Shown piece after piece: positions 45,443-57,833 of a stretch of DNA of 64,000 nt. The position numbers and the translations under genes were made by a program. The DNA comes from Warburgia ugandensis. Lineage: Eukaryota > Streptophyta > Magnoliopsida > Canellales > Canellaceae. The DNA lies in assembly GCA_035236585.1 (NCBI GenBank), contig CP141127.1, forward strand, positions 62,043,495-62,107,494, written 5' to 3'. Within the stretch, counting starts at the first letter, position 1, and each line of letters opens with the position of its first letter. The notes beneath the pieces are model-generated. The model worked only from the letters and a program-made list of their open reading frames with translations. It ran no database searches and was not told where the DNA came from.

Positions 45443-48400
45443 ATGGACAAATATGCTTAGATGACTGCAACAAGAATATCAAAAGAATATGATGAGGGAA
45501 TAAAAACTTTCATAGAGTTTGCACTTAGGGCAGGTGTTGATCGTAATCACATGCATTGTCCATGCTCAAAATGTGAAAACTTGAAAAAAGTAATTGTAAG
45601 GGTGTTGAGAGAACACTAGTGCTTCAATGGAATTGATGAACGCTATTACCTATGGATTTGGTATGGAGAAGAACTTCCGCATAGACCCGTGACAAGGCCT
45701 AGAAGATATGATCAAGACATTGTAGGGAGTGTTGGAGACAGTACAACTATACCAATGTTTAGAGATGCATATAATGACTTCCAAGATGACCTTGAACAAT
45801 TTCATACTACATTAAAGGAATCTGATGAGCCATTGTACCCTTAGTGTAAAAATTATACCAAGTTGTCTGTAGTGGTAGAAGTTTACAACATGAAATCAAG
45901 ATTTGGTTTTTCAGATCAAGGTTTTACAAAAATCTTGAAAGTAGTGGATAAGATGCTACTGGAGGATAATAAATTGGTGAGGTCCATATGAGAGGACTAG
46001 GGTTGAAGTATGAGAAGATACATGCATTTCCTCATGATTACATCTTGTATAGGAAGGAGAACATGGATAAAACTACATGCCCAACTTATGGATAGTCAAG
46101 ATGGAAGTTAAAGAAGAATTCAACTAAGATAGCTACAGACATTGCTGCAAAGGTTGTATAGTACTTTCCCCCTATTCCAAGGTTCAAAAGAATGTTCTAT
46201 ATAACAAAACTAGCAAAGAAATTAGTATGGCATGACAAGGACAGAGTAACTAATAACTTTTTGAGCCATTAAGTAGATAGCTAAGCACGAAAGCTCATAG
46301 ACTTCATGTGGCCTGATTTGGGCGAAGAACCTAGAAACCTACAACTTGCATTATCTATAGATGGGATTAATCCTCATGGTTCTATGAGTAGCATGTATCA
46401 TTGTTGGCCCATTATATTAGTTTGTTATAACCTCCCACCATCTCTATGCATGAAGAGAAAGTTCATGATGTTAACTATGTTAATATTGGGTCCAAAGTAG
46501 CTAGGGAATGGCATTGACATGTACTTGTCTCCCTTGATTAATGATCTTGAGACATTATGGGATGTAGGCATTGAAGCATACGATGCATACAGGAAAGAGT
46601 CATTCACCCTAAAGGTTATACTATTGTGGACAGTAAGCGACTTCCCTACATACGATAATTTGTCTGGATGCACCATAAAGGAATACAATGCTTGTCTTGT
46701 CTATGTGATCAAATAAGTGATGTACAACTTAAACATGGTAGAAAAATGGCATTCCTTGGGTACAGAAGATGGTTGCATAGAGATCATCCATATTGTTTTA
46801 AGAACAGATAATTTAATGATAATGTAAAGACAAGGACACCTCCAATGATGTTGATAAGAAGACAAGTATTGGAGCAAGTTGAAAACATTAATGACTTGTG
46901 GAGAAAGAAGAAGCCAAGTAAACGTGTAAGTAAAAGTAATTGTAGAAGTTGTTGGAAGAAGAAATCAATATTCATTTGGTTAGCATGCTAAAAATCACTG
47001 CATCTACATCATGTGCTTGATGTCATTCACATTGACAAAAATGTGTGTGAAACCTTGATTGGTGCCTTGCTCAATGTCCTAGAAAAAATAAAGGATGGAC
47101 TTGCAACTCGAGTGGATCTTATGAAGATGGGTTTGAAGAGGAGATTGCATTCAGAGGATAAGAGTAGTTGAGGAACATACTTGCTTAAGGAAAATTATGT
47201 GCTTGATAAAAAGGAGAGAAGAATAATGTGTAAAGCCCTTTCTAAGCTTAAAGTCACAAATGGACACTCTTCAAATATTAAAAACATTGTCTTCATGGAA
47301 AAGCTGAAATTATTGGGGGTGAAGTCCCATAATTGTCATGCATTGATGCAACAACTCTTGCCCATAGCAATACATTTGGTGTTACCATACAAAGTGAGAG
47401 GAGCTATTGCAAAATTTTGCTACTTCTTTAATGATTTGTGCAAGAAGGTAGGGGATGTTTTAAAATTACAAGAAATTTAAGGTCATCTAATAACAACTTT
47501 ATGTGAGTTTCAGACAATCATTCCACCATCCTTCTTTGACATCATGGTATAGTTAATAATGCACCTCATTGATGAGATCAGACTATGTGGGCCAGTTTAC
47601 TTGCGATGGATGTACCTATTTGAGAGGTACATGAAAATTTTAAAAGGGCATATACATAATAACAGCTGACCAGAGGGGTGTATAGCCAAATGTTATATTG
47701 TAAAGGAAGTAGTGGACTTTTGCATAGAGTACTTATCAAGAGTGGATGCAATTGGAATCCCAAGAAAGAAACAACTGGTTGCATTTTATGATCCCAAGGT
47801 TGGTGAACCTCTATTGAGTGGTCATGTATAGACCGTTGACTATAAAGAATGGGACTGAGCACATCTTTATGTGTTGCAAAATGTTGGTGAACTCCCACCA
47901 TGCATTAAGTAAGTTGATCATGGACATAGGTAAAATTAATTGTTGATGGTTATATTTTCTTTGATCACTCCATTAATTTGTGTGTGTGTGTGTGTACTAA
48001 ACACATGGATGTCCTCAAGGCAAAGAATCCAAGTTATGCAAATGGCTAAAATTTGAGCATTGTCGCACTTTCAATACTTGGCTCTATAAGAAGGTAAAAT
48101 GAAAGAATTCTCACTTAATATTAATAAAATACATTATAAGTATGTGTGTGTGTGTGTGTATAATCTTACTTAATTGCAATAATTTTATATCCTACTTAAT
48201 ATATGTATACACAGATTCAAGATCACTGAGAAGTAGTAGGCAATGGTATATCCGAATCCTCAGGCTAGATGGGAATGGGACCATGATTAGAAGCAATAAA
48301 ATATGTCGAATATGCCATCAATGGTTATCACTTTTACATGAATGACCATGATAACTCAATAGTGGAACAGAATAGTGGGGTTAGCTTAGTTGCCAATGGT

Positions 48401-48843
48401 ACATTCTTTTTCAGGTCGAAGAATAACAGGCCAATAGTAGCGGATGATATTTATTATGGGGTTATAAGAGAGATATAGGCCTTGGATTATACTTTCAGAA
48501 CTATGGTTGTGTTTAAGTGTGATTGGTTGAACACAACAAAGACAACATCAAAACTAATGCCCTTGGATTGACATTGGTTGACCTCAATAGGATCAGCTAT
48601 AAAAATGATCAATTTATTTTGGCATCTTAAGCAAAACAAGTATTTTACGTGTAAGACGAACATGATAAGAGATGGTCAACTGTTTTATCATCCTGTCCAA
48701 GGAATTTTTATAATGAAGATGGCCTAGGAGATACTAAAATATATTACCCTTCTATTACCAAAACAATCCCATCAATCAAAGTAGTACTTGGTGAGAATGA
48801 GGATTATGTGTGTAAGAAGGGTGAGGATGGTGCTTGGGTTTGA
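45443..48843 (+). pseudogene. CACTA tnp2-like transposase with DUF4218 and DUF4216 regions
   Basis: It starts at ATG 45443 (MDKYA then stop at 45458). Domain order: Transposase-associated (EYDEGIKTFIEFALRAG, CPCSKCENLKK), linker (GSVGDSTTIPMFRDAYNDFQ), KSRFGFSDQGF, tnp2 core (LALSIDGINPHGSMSSMY, WPIILVCYNLPPSLCMKRK, YLSPLINDLETLWDVGIEAY), DUF4218-like (KSHNCHALMQQLLPIAIHL, AIAKFCYFFNDLC, AIGIPRKKQLVAFYDPKVGE) and DUF4216-like (LVANGTFFRSKNNRPIVADD, YTFRTMVVFKCDWLNT, MINLFWHL). Compared with copy 1 it has lost about 20 bp near 45995. Many stops make it inactive. Introns in the 3' half carry (GT)n tracts at about 47981 and 48141. Confidence 0.9.
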
Positions 48844-49189
48844 AAACTATATATAGTTGAGCGTATATGGATTGTATTAATGAGTTGCAATATAATTCCA
48901 TATTTATAATTAGCTCTTTTGTCATGAGCTATATGGATTGATAAGTGAGCTATATGTGATGTATACATATATATCATAAAAGGATGATAAACGGGGAGTT
49001 ATTCTAAAAAATACCTTGATTTCTTTGTTCACGTGTTTATACATGTGTGTGTGTGTGTGAAGAATGCATGAATCAATGTCGATTATCATAAAAAAAATTT
49101 GATTTCATTATGTATTAGTTGTTAAATATTATAAAGTACTAACATAAAATATATATAATTTGAATTGAAAGGTAATTTATAAAATCATT

Positions 49190-49430
49190 AAGTGTAAACG
49201 ACTTTAAAAGTAAAAGTCTGTTACTTTTAAAGTCATTTGGTGCTAAACAACTTTAAACGTAGAGACTTTTAAAGTCATTTGGTGCTAAATGACTTTAAAT
49301 GTAGAGACTTTTAAAGTCGTTTAGTTTCTAAACGACTTTAATAATATATACTTTAATTCATTTATCACAAAACAACTTTAAAAATAGACACTATTAAAGT
49401 TATTTACACTAAACAACTTCATTATGTGCA
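49190..49430. repeat. CACTA copy 3 distal subterminal array
   Basis: Motifs AAAGTCATTTGGTGCTAAA and AAACGACTTTAA alternate; the pair at 49313-49342 is a near-perfect hairpin of AAAGTCGTTTAG and CTAAACGACTTT. Confidence 0.88.
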
Positions 49431-49440
49431 AGAAAATTTA

Positions 49441-49984
49441 GCACAAAGAATGATCAACCAAATTTACACTAATCATTATGTAACATTTTTTATTTTTAAA
49501 TAGCAATTTACAAAAATTTTAAATTATGTGAAATTGGAGTCAAAAGAGAATAATTTTAAAATTCTCAATTTTTGGAGTTCTAAAAAGTAAAAATTTTACA
49601 AGCATCAAATCTGATGTTAAAACCTCAATATTGGGTATGTACTTGGAAAAATGATTCCAGTAGCACTATGTTTGCTAAAATCAAAATTTGAAAGAATAAG
49701 TTTTTATTTTTCTTAAAAAGGGTAATTTGGTAATTTCATATAGTAGGACCCCACTTGTAAAAGTTTGAGATTTGAATAGCTTTCATCTAATTTTTTACTA
49801 TAATTATATAACTAAACAATTAAATAGTAAAAAAATTTATAAATTTCAAGTGTAAGTTTTTTAAAATTAAATTATTAAATAAACTAAAGGAGGGGGCCAT
49901 TTTGATAATGGCACCCCCTCCCACTTAAGTCGTTAGTGGACAAAAAGAGAATAGACCAAGATCTATTCTTAAAAATTCGACAAG
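49441..49984. other. AT-rich spacer with a short inverted repeat
   Basis: GGGGGCCATTTT and ATGGCACCCCC (about 49893-49918) form an imperfect hairpin. Otherwise nothing recognised. Confidence 0.4.
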
Positions 49985-50460
49985 AGGATGCCCAACGATG
50001 ATGACGCACATTCAACATTGATGATGCCCAACGACGATGATGCACATTCAACACTGATAATGCCCAACGATGATGATGCACATTCAACACTGATGATGCC
50101 CAGACCTGTGCACAAGTGAGAAAAATCGATGGTGAGAAGGGGGAGGAGAAAGAGGAGAAGAAGAAGAGGAAAAAGAACAAGAAGGGGGAGAAGGAGAAGG
50201 AGAAGGAGAAGGAGGAGAAAAAGGGGCTGATCTAGGCCATCGGTGCAGTTTGACGAAGATGCCCATATCGGAGCGCAAGTGAGAAAAACCATTGGTGAGA
50301 TGAAGGGGGGGAAGAAAAAGGAGAATAAAGGAGGAAGAAGAAGAAGGGGGAGAAGGAGAAGGAGAAGGAGAAGGAGAGGAAGAGAGCGGGGATCCAGGCT
50401 ACCAGTGATGTTTGATGCCGACGATGCTTAGACCCACACACAGATGAGAAAAGCCAATTT
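49985..50460. repeat. Nested minisatellite: 36-bp units inside a longer purine-rich repeat
   Basis: A 36-bp unit (GATGATGCCCAACGATGATG, then CACATTCAACACT) occurs about three times at 49985-50100. A larger unit of roughly 150-180 bp (GATGCCC...CACAAGTGAGAAAAA, a long AGAAGGAG-rich tract, then GATCTAGGCCATC) recurs three times to 50460. Both periods keep a minus-strand frame open by chance, giving repetitive peptides; I do not call a gene. Confidence 0.82.
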
Positions 50461-52290
50461 GACAAAAGAAAGAGGAGGAAAGGGAAAAGAAAGCTTTTTC
50501 AGGTAGATATTTCAAATGTAGTTCATGGTTTTGATGGATTTGTGAGTGGATGAGTATGATTGGAATGTTTCTAATTTCATTTGAATATATGAACATGATT
50601 TGAGTTGATGAGATGTGATTCTGTTAGGATGAGACACATTCTACCTGTAAACCATGTTTAGTCTCTGATATCCTTAGACCATCTCTATTTTGTACCCAGA
50701 GATTTAAAGATACTTAGGGACTTGCTAAAGAGGACATTGAAGAGGCTATCCTATCATGTTTTATTATGATAAACTAATCTCATTTCGTGTCCTATTGATG
50801 TACTTTCTAATGAAGAAGACATGCTTTATTTCTGAATGATGTATAGTGTGCCTGTCTGCTGTAGGGTGCTTTGGGTAGGTGAGCTACTAACAAGAATCCA
50901 TTTGAGGTCAATGAAAGAGACACATACTTTTAATCTTAAACAATTATCTATACGTTTCTGAACTTAGTTTGTTTTATCCAGATTTTTGTACAAAGCTAGT
51001 CCATCTACCATGTCCACTTGTTTTGTTTTTTTCTGAATGGTGAGTGGAGCAAATGATAAGTTATATATCATAGGCTTTCTTTTAACAAAAGCATGACATC
51101 TTGTAGCTCTCAAGATTGAGCTAGCTTGTAAATGATGATTAAAACACACACACACAAAGAAAGGAAAAAGAACCAAAGGAAATAAGACTAATTAAAATTA
51201 TTAGTAGAGAATAAGATTCAAGATCAAAATATCCAAGTTCAACAAATTCTAGTTGTTTGAAGTGAAGAATAGTCAACTGTTGTAGGGACAAGATATTGTG
51301 TGTCAATACTATTTTAGCTTATTAACCTGGGAAACTAAGTTAGCTACTTTGGAAGAACCTATTCTAGTCCTTAATTTGCAATAATCTATTTCTAAAAGCA
51401 ATGAGCTACTATCTAGCAAGAAATTTGAAGAATATATGAAAATCATGCCATGATCTAACTAACTAAGCCATTCAACTATTTGAAAAGATCTCAACTATTT
51501 TAGTGAGTCTTGGGAAAACTTGTCAACTATTTTTGTAGTTTAGTTAGCTGTCAAGCATCAATAAGATTAACATGATTTCAAGAAGTTCTAAGAAAGGTTG
51601 TAGCTAAATAAGAAGACCACTATTTCTAGTGAGGAATTGTTTTGAAAATTTAGTCACTTGTATCAAAAATCACAATCTATTTTTCTTAGAGTCACTTTCA
51701 ACATACGCGTTTAGGTTACTGGCATATAATAGCTAATGTTTCAAGTCAACTATTATGAAAACAAGCAACTATTTTAATTTTAATTGATTGAGTGAGGCAG
51801 CACAACTTGAAGTTATTTTTGCTTTTTTTGGAGAATCCAATCAATTGTTTTTTGAAGGGCAATCTGCTTCATGAACATTGAATAGGGTATAAATTTTAGG
51901 TTGAAGAATGACTACTGCTCATGAAGAACAATCAACTATCTAAGGATACATATTAGAACTATTTGACAATATATAAAAAATTACTAATTGTCTAATAAAA
52001 ACAGGTAACAAATGATATGAGATAGGTTGTTGAGATGTCACTTTCAAATCTAAAATCTTGTTTTATGATGAGTTATACTATTCAAATGACTAGCATCTCA
52101 TCTACAAAAGATCAGTTGCTACCACACAATAAATTAGAGACTTTAAAAGCCATAAAACAATCTGTAGAAGAAATTGAAAATCTAGCTCGCAAGCATGTTC
52201 TCAAGCTAGGAGCTCTAGGTTATTCTATTCTAATTCTTTTCATCTATTGTATTAAAGACCTTTGTCTAATCTTTACATTTGTGGTTTACT
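50461..52290. other. Unassigned, with scattered TCAACTATTT words
   Basis: Between about 51190 and 52030 the words CAACTATTT or CAACTGTT recur irregularly (for example 51475, 51489, 51529, 51748, 51769). No fixed period or reading frame is seen. No gene recognised. Confidence 0.4.
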
Positions 52291-53441
52291 TTGGAGGAGG
52301 CGTGGAAGGTCTTGGAGGAGGAAAGAGGGGATGTGTTGGGATAGAAGAAGAGAAGGAAGGGTGGAGATGCCTCCTTCTTAGGAGGGAGCATTCTCCCCTT
52401 CTCCAAAAGTCCTTTCATGTGAAAAATCTCCCTCCCTTTATATGGGTTGGCTGCTATCTAAAGGAAACCCTAAGGGAGAGGTGAGGTGGCAATGAGAGAT
52501 TGGTTAACCTAAGACAACCAAAAGGGATCCAAGAAAGGGATTGAATGGGACAAGGTGGGAGGCTTTAAGAAAGTGGGAGATGCCACCTTCTCAAGAAGGT
52601 CCGTCTCCTTCCTTAGTGAAATTTGTGGGTGCTTTGTATGGTGAGGTGGAGAAAAATAAAAAGGTGGGAAAAGAATGGCAAAAAGGAAATAGAGGTGTGA
52701 TTTGCATTCGTCCACGTGCTTACTTACCCACTTTGATTTTCACTCAAATATCCCTTAATTATCTTCTTAAAAACCAACTATTTTGCTTAGGATAATTGAG
52801 TACAATTCTCCTCCAATAGTGAAACTCCATGTAGCTTGGCTCAAGTGGCTTTGATGGCTTTGTTTGAGGGCTCATTTGGCTTTGGCTGCATGCCTTACGC
52901 CTGTGGCTTTAATGGCTTGGCTTGTATGATTGGCTTGCTCCTTAGCTTGTCACCTTCTCTCGTGGCATATATGACTAAGGTGACTTAAATGGCTCCCATA
53001 CAAAGGTGGTGGAAATGCATAACTTATGCATAGGCCCATTTTAAGCACCTTTAGCTTCTTGAAATGCTTCCATTGCTTGCCCTAAAGATAATCTTAAACC
53101 TTGATCATACTTTAGATTTAGGCCTTAGCTTCCTTAAGTTTCCTAGTTAGACAAGGAAACCTCATGAATGGCTTCAATTTCCCTCTCTATCAATCTTTAC
53201 TGTTGGATTACTTCCCATTACCTACAAAAGATGAAAACAATATTTAAATCTTAGAAAAATATAATTATTCACACACTTACTCTAGATTAGCCTTTGGACC
53301 TGCAAATTATCAAATATTTAGTTTATTACGTTAGAAATGCATTTGTTACAAATTTTGGCCAAAACTCCTAATTTAACACTATAAGTTATAATACATGGGC
53401 AACTAATTAGGTACTTTTTATCCAAATTTGGATACTCATCA
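52291..53441 (-). repeat. TGATGAGTATC-family LTR, minus orientation (3' LTR)
   Basis: The right boundary is at 53441 (GGATACTCATCA on plus, TGATGAGTATCC on minus), next to a polypurine tract (minus TTTGGGGTGTG). The body matches 55290-56092 nearly throughout (for example ATCTTCTTAAAAACC, CTCCTCCAATAGTG) and the LTR at 37843 in reverse. The left boundary is not seen; full length would reach about 51190. Confidence 0.7.
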
Positions 53442-54166
53442 CACACCCCAAACAATATTTTGCTAATCCTAAGCAAAATATGCAAAAAATTATTTTACAA
53501 ACTTAATATAAATTATCACTTTCATAGGTACTTATGATTGTATTTAGTATATGCAACAAGCCCTTAAACCCCTAAGTTACCCCTAATAGATGAATTAGGC
53601 CTTATGAGGGTTTGCAGTGAATATATCTACAAAATTCTCAAAAATTTTATGAAAGTCCTTTATTCATCTAAGAAATTTTTTTCCTATTCAGCTCATATTG
53701 AATACCAAACTTTAGCTTGTTAATAAAGATGAATAGCAAGGTTCAAAATCCTACCCTTACATTAAAGATATCCCATTGTTTTATTAAACATCAACAAGTG
53801 AGTGTCTGCTATAGCTAATATATAGTTATAGTTTTCAAGTCAAATATAATCTAAAATACTATCCAAATGTATGCTTTGACTTCAATTCTCGCAAGACATA
53901 TTTATCACTTATAAACAAGTCACTTAGAAAGGTTTTAAAATTCTCATTAATATGTGAGCAAAATGTTGTTCATCAAATCCAAAATCTCACATATTTCATA
54001 CAAAAGAATGATAACATAGAAAGAATGATAATAATGGTCTCATGAAAGGATATCAAGTACTAAGAATGTTAGACTCTACCAAATTCCAAACTCATTCATA
54101 GCCATATCTAAGTCATACTACTCATAACATCAAGTTAGGACTTCTATTAGGATGAAACATAGACTT
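53442..54166 (-). other. Internal-region remnant of the TGATGAG-family LTR element
   Basis: It starts with the polypurine tract (53442-53452 in complement) and TTTTGCTAATCCTAAGCAAAA, a configuration typical just upstream of a 3' LTR in some plant gypsy elements. No gag or pol motif is recognisable. Confidence 0.5.
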
Positions 54167-55290
54167 TGTCGCAACCCCAGCCCCTGAGGCGACAATTTAA
54201 CCTAATCAAGTGTAGTGATTGGGGCTAGCAAGGCCTACGTGGCCTTCATTTTTTATTTTTCTATACCATAGCGGAAGCATTAAGAGAGCTAAGTGCTCTT
54301 ATCCTGTGCAAGTCTTGGTTTAACTAATAAAACCTTTTTCTCCTTTAACTACTTAATTCTATTGAAATTTTGGCAGTCTACCCTATTTTCAGACTTATGC
54401 ATTTAATGCATGCAATGCGGTTTACCTGATAGACCATATAACAATTATAAATCCCTTATTAAGAGAGACTCAGTCTCCATACTATCTATGATAATACATC
54501 AGTAACACCTACCTACTAACTAGGAGTTCAAGTGAGTCTCATACATGCCCATCAACATAAAACATATAGAATGCATAAGGTTAATTGTCAAATAACAAGA
54601 CATAACTCATACTTGACATCAATACACACACACACACACATATACAATACAAAATTTTACATCTTTAGTCAGGCTTTCTTCCTTTCATTCAATAACCTTC
54701 CCCTTATAAACTTGACTGGTACTTGCAAAATAATAAGGTGAACTGCAAAGCCCGATAAGGGAAAAGAACTAAACCCATGCATATCCTACCATTCTCGTTA
54801 AGTTCATCTCAACTACAAATTCAAATATAACCATGGGGCATTCATTTTCATTTTTTCTAGTCATCAACAAGGTAACTAGCATGCATCATCAGACATCACA
54901 TATTGGTAGCAGAACAGAGTTACTTTTTATTCCAAATTCAACCATGAAGCAATAACCATAGCAAGCAAACCGCCCATGTACTTCCCTAAAAGGCGATTCT
55001 TGTGTTATTAGAGGTAGGGACATGGCTAGGCTTAAACCCTGATTATCTTCTAATGTGTACACAAAAGTCTATTGATGTAAGGCCAATACCTCAACTGACT
55101 CTTCTTTTTCCTCCTTTTTCGGCACAAGTAATGTTTCAAATGGACCTAGATTACTATCTGGTGTTTGTTCAAATAAGGTTTATAGGCTCAATCAGGTACA
55201 TCTTCCACATTTCCAAGCTTATTTGGAATTTTAGGTTTTATAGGGGGTTCTACTCTGGCTTGCCATTAAGAAGTGTTCATTAATAGCACA
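54167..55290. repeat. LTR-like unit beginning TGTCGCAACCCC, probable solo LTR
   Basis: TGTCGCAACCCCAGCCCC at 54167 and GAAATTTTGGCAGTCTACCC near 54365 are features I associate with chromovirus-type gypsy LTRs. It separates the internal remnant from the second LTR copy. The right end is approximate. Part resembles 12586-12640. Confidence 0.5.
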
Positions 55291-56092
55291 ATCTCCATTA
55301 GTCCACATGCATAGTGATGTGGAGGGGTGAAGAGAGAGAAAAAGGTGGGAAATTTGGGGAAATGGAAATAAATGTGGGCTCTTTCCATTGATCCAGATGC
55401 ATGCTTACCCACTTTTATTTTCACTCAAATATCCCCTAAGTATCTTCTTAAAAACCCACTTTTTAGCTTTGGATAATTGACTAAAATTCTCCTCCAATAG
55501 TGGCACTCCATATAGCTTGGCTTAAGTGGCTTTGATGGATCATTTAGTTTGGCTTTATTGCTAACACCCTTGGCTTTAATAGCGTAGCTTGCTCATTAGC
55601 CTATCACCTTCTCTCGTGGCTTATATGGGTATGGTGGCTTGAATGGCTTCCATGCAAAGGTGGTAGAAATGCATCGCTTATGCAGGGCCCATTTTAAGCA
55701 CACTTTGCTTCTTGAATTAGTTCCTTTGCTTGCTCTAAGGAAAATATTAAACCTTGATCATACTTTGGATTTAGGCATTAGCTTCCTTAGGTTTTCTATT
55801 TAGATGAGGAAATCTCATGAATGGCTTCAATTTCCCTCCTGATCAATCTCTGGTATTGGATTACCTTTGCATTACCTACAAAAGATGAAAAACTCTAATT
55901 AAATCCTAGAAAAATATAATTATTTATATACTTACTATGGATTAGACTTATGCAAATTATCAAATATTTGGTTTATTAAGTCAAGAATGCATGTATTACA
56001 AATTGTGGCAAAAAATCCTAATTTAACACTATAAGTTATAACACATGGGTGACTAATTGGGTACTTTTTATACAAATTTAGACACTTATTAG
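55291..56092 (-). repeat. Second copy of the TGATGAG-family LTR, truncated
   Basis: It is homologous to 52620-53441 in the same orientation; its U3 start (minus CTAATAAGTGTCTAAATTTG) is at about 56092. Together with 52291-53441 it may be the 5' LTR of one element whose inside is almost all deleted. Its right border lies in an intron of CACTA copy 6. Confidence 0.65.
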
Positions 56093-56345
56093 TGTAGATG
56101 CAATTACAAATCAGTTAAGTGAATGAAGTATTAACTTATTGTAATTAATTACCTTTTGACAAAGCCAAGTAGTGAAGGAGGGATAGTGCACCTCTTGCAG
56201 TCACTTATGTTTCTTTACATCTTTAGGATACCTGTCTTTTAGGAAGTCCATGTGCTCACTACATTGAAGAGATAAAAATTATATATAACATGCATGCAAT
56301 TAATACATTACCTTTTAGCATATATAGGAAAATGTAGAAGAAACC

Positions 56346-56436
<91 letters not shown>

Positions 56437-57833
56437 AATGTTTTACAAGACATAAAGGTGTGTCTAACCTCATTCCTTACAATCAATGATTGATAAACAA
56501 CCATTGAGATAGGTTTACCCACTTTTGGATCACTTAATCCACCTGATCATTTTTTTCTTAAGATTTTAATAGTATCCACTCTTGATAAATATTCAGTGCA
56601 AAATTCTTCCGCTTCTTCTGCAATGTAACACTCAACAATACACCTCTTTAATTGATTATGGTTTCATACATACCCTTTTAACACTTTATGTGCCTCTCAA
56701 ATGGGTACATTCATCGAAAATAAATAGGTCCACAAAGCCTAACCTCATCAACGAGGTATGCTATTAAGTGCCCCTATCATGCGGATGCAACATTCTCTTT
56801 AAACCCATTGTTAAAATATTCAATTGAGCTGCACATTTATCCTTTGTTTTTTCAGTATGTCGAGCAAGGTACTAGTCAAGCTTTCATAGACATTTTTCTC
56901 AATGTGGATGACATCAAGCACATGTCGCACATGCAAGGATTTTTAATACATAAATTCAAAGAATATTGACTTCTTCTTCTAACAACTTTTATAGTTGCTA
57001 TCATATGTAGGTTTAGTTGCCTTCTTCTTCCCTCATGAGACATTAAGGTTCACATTCAATTCCAATACTTATTGTTTAGTCAACCTCTTTGGAGATATCC
57101 TAATCTCCACACTATCATTAAATTTCTACTTTTCAAAACGATATGTATGGTTTCTATGCAACTATATTTTGTGGCCTAGGAATGCCATCTTCCTGCTATA
57201 TTGAGGTTGTATGTTGGTCACTACAAATAGGATAGGCATTGTACGCTTCACTATGAATCCCACCAAATTATCATAAGTAAGAAAGTTGTTTATTGTCCAC
57301 AATAGCACAGCCTTAATGGTGAGTGTCTTTTTCTTGTATATGTCATAAGCTTCAACCCCTACTACCTACAATGTCCTAAGATTGTTGATTAACAAAGCCA
57401 ATTACATGTCAATGACATTTCCAAGTTGCTTGGGACTTAATATTAATAAAGTTAACATCATGAACTTCCTCTTCATACACAATAATGGCAAAAGATTGTA
57501 ACAAACTATTATAACAAACCAACAACTATACATGCTACTCATAGCACCACGAGGATTAATCCCATATCAAATATTGCAAGTCATAGGTTTCTAGATTCTT
57601 TTTGAGGTTATCTGCTGGATGGCGTAAATAGTTATCATCTACTTTCTCCTTGACATGTTAGAGTAGTTTCTTTGCTATGTCTTTAATACATAACATTCTT
57701 TGGAACCTTAAAATAGGGCAAAAATACCATAAGACCTTTTAAGGAACATCTTTCACTCACCAATCAATTGGATTCTTCTTTAACTTCAACATTGAATGTC
57801 CACAAGTTGGGCATATAGTTTTGTCTTTGTGCT
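56093..57833 (-). pseudogene. CACTA tnp2-like transposase, copy 6, cut on both sides
   Basis: The core (57833-57000) corresponds to 1-560 of copy 1: CCACAAGTTGGGCAT (the CPTCG block), the fragments for RFKRMFCI, INPRG, LCPIIL-type blocks and the SPKQLGNVIDM region. Further on the minus strand, 56522-56440 reads KPISMVVYQSLIVRNEVRHT, after an AYDPKVG-like start, and about 56270-56160 reads an MDFLKDRYPKDVK-like, TTWLCQKV-like tail exon with a GTAATT donor. Many stops and frame changes. The left side is interrupted by an LTR at 56092. The right side ends at the gypsy LTR at 57834, whose insertion point falls in the codons following CPTCG. Confidence 0.78.
56349..56434. repeat. (GT)43 microsatellite
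   Basis: 86 bp of uninterrupted GT in a transposase intron, equivalent in position to shorter GT tracts at about 47981 or 48141 in copy 3. Confidence 0.98.

Larger units (their letters stand above)
43728..49440 (+). mobile_element. CACTA transposon copy 3, most complete copy
   Basis: It begins with a perfect CACTACTACACACAAGG terminus at 43728. Order: subterminal array (43745-44260), two-exon small gene (44316-44659), dinucleotide tract (44870-44897), transposase pseudogene (45443-48843), distal subterminal array (49190-49430). A right TIR is not visible after the distal array, so the 3' end is placed by the last repeats and may be deleted. Confidence 0.85.

Noticed and set aside
49884-50465. 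Several overlapping minus-strand frames with Ser/Pro/Leu-rich or WASSVLNVHH repeats
   Set aside because: The repeat periods are multiples of three, so frames stay open without selection; no start context or similarity supports a gene.
52035-52484. Plus frame of 149 codons
   Set aside because: Its second half is G-rich LTR sequence and the first half shows no recognisable domain; no support from the related LTR copies.
56349-56434. Open frame giving a long His-Thr or Cys-Val repeat peptide
   Set aside because: It is only the translation of a (GT)n microsatellite.
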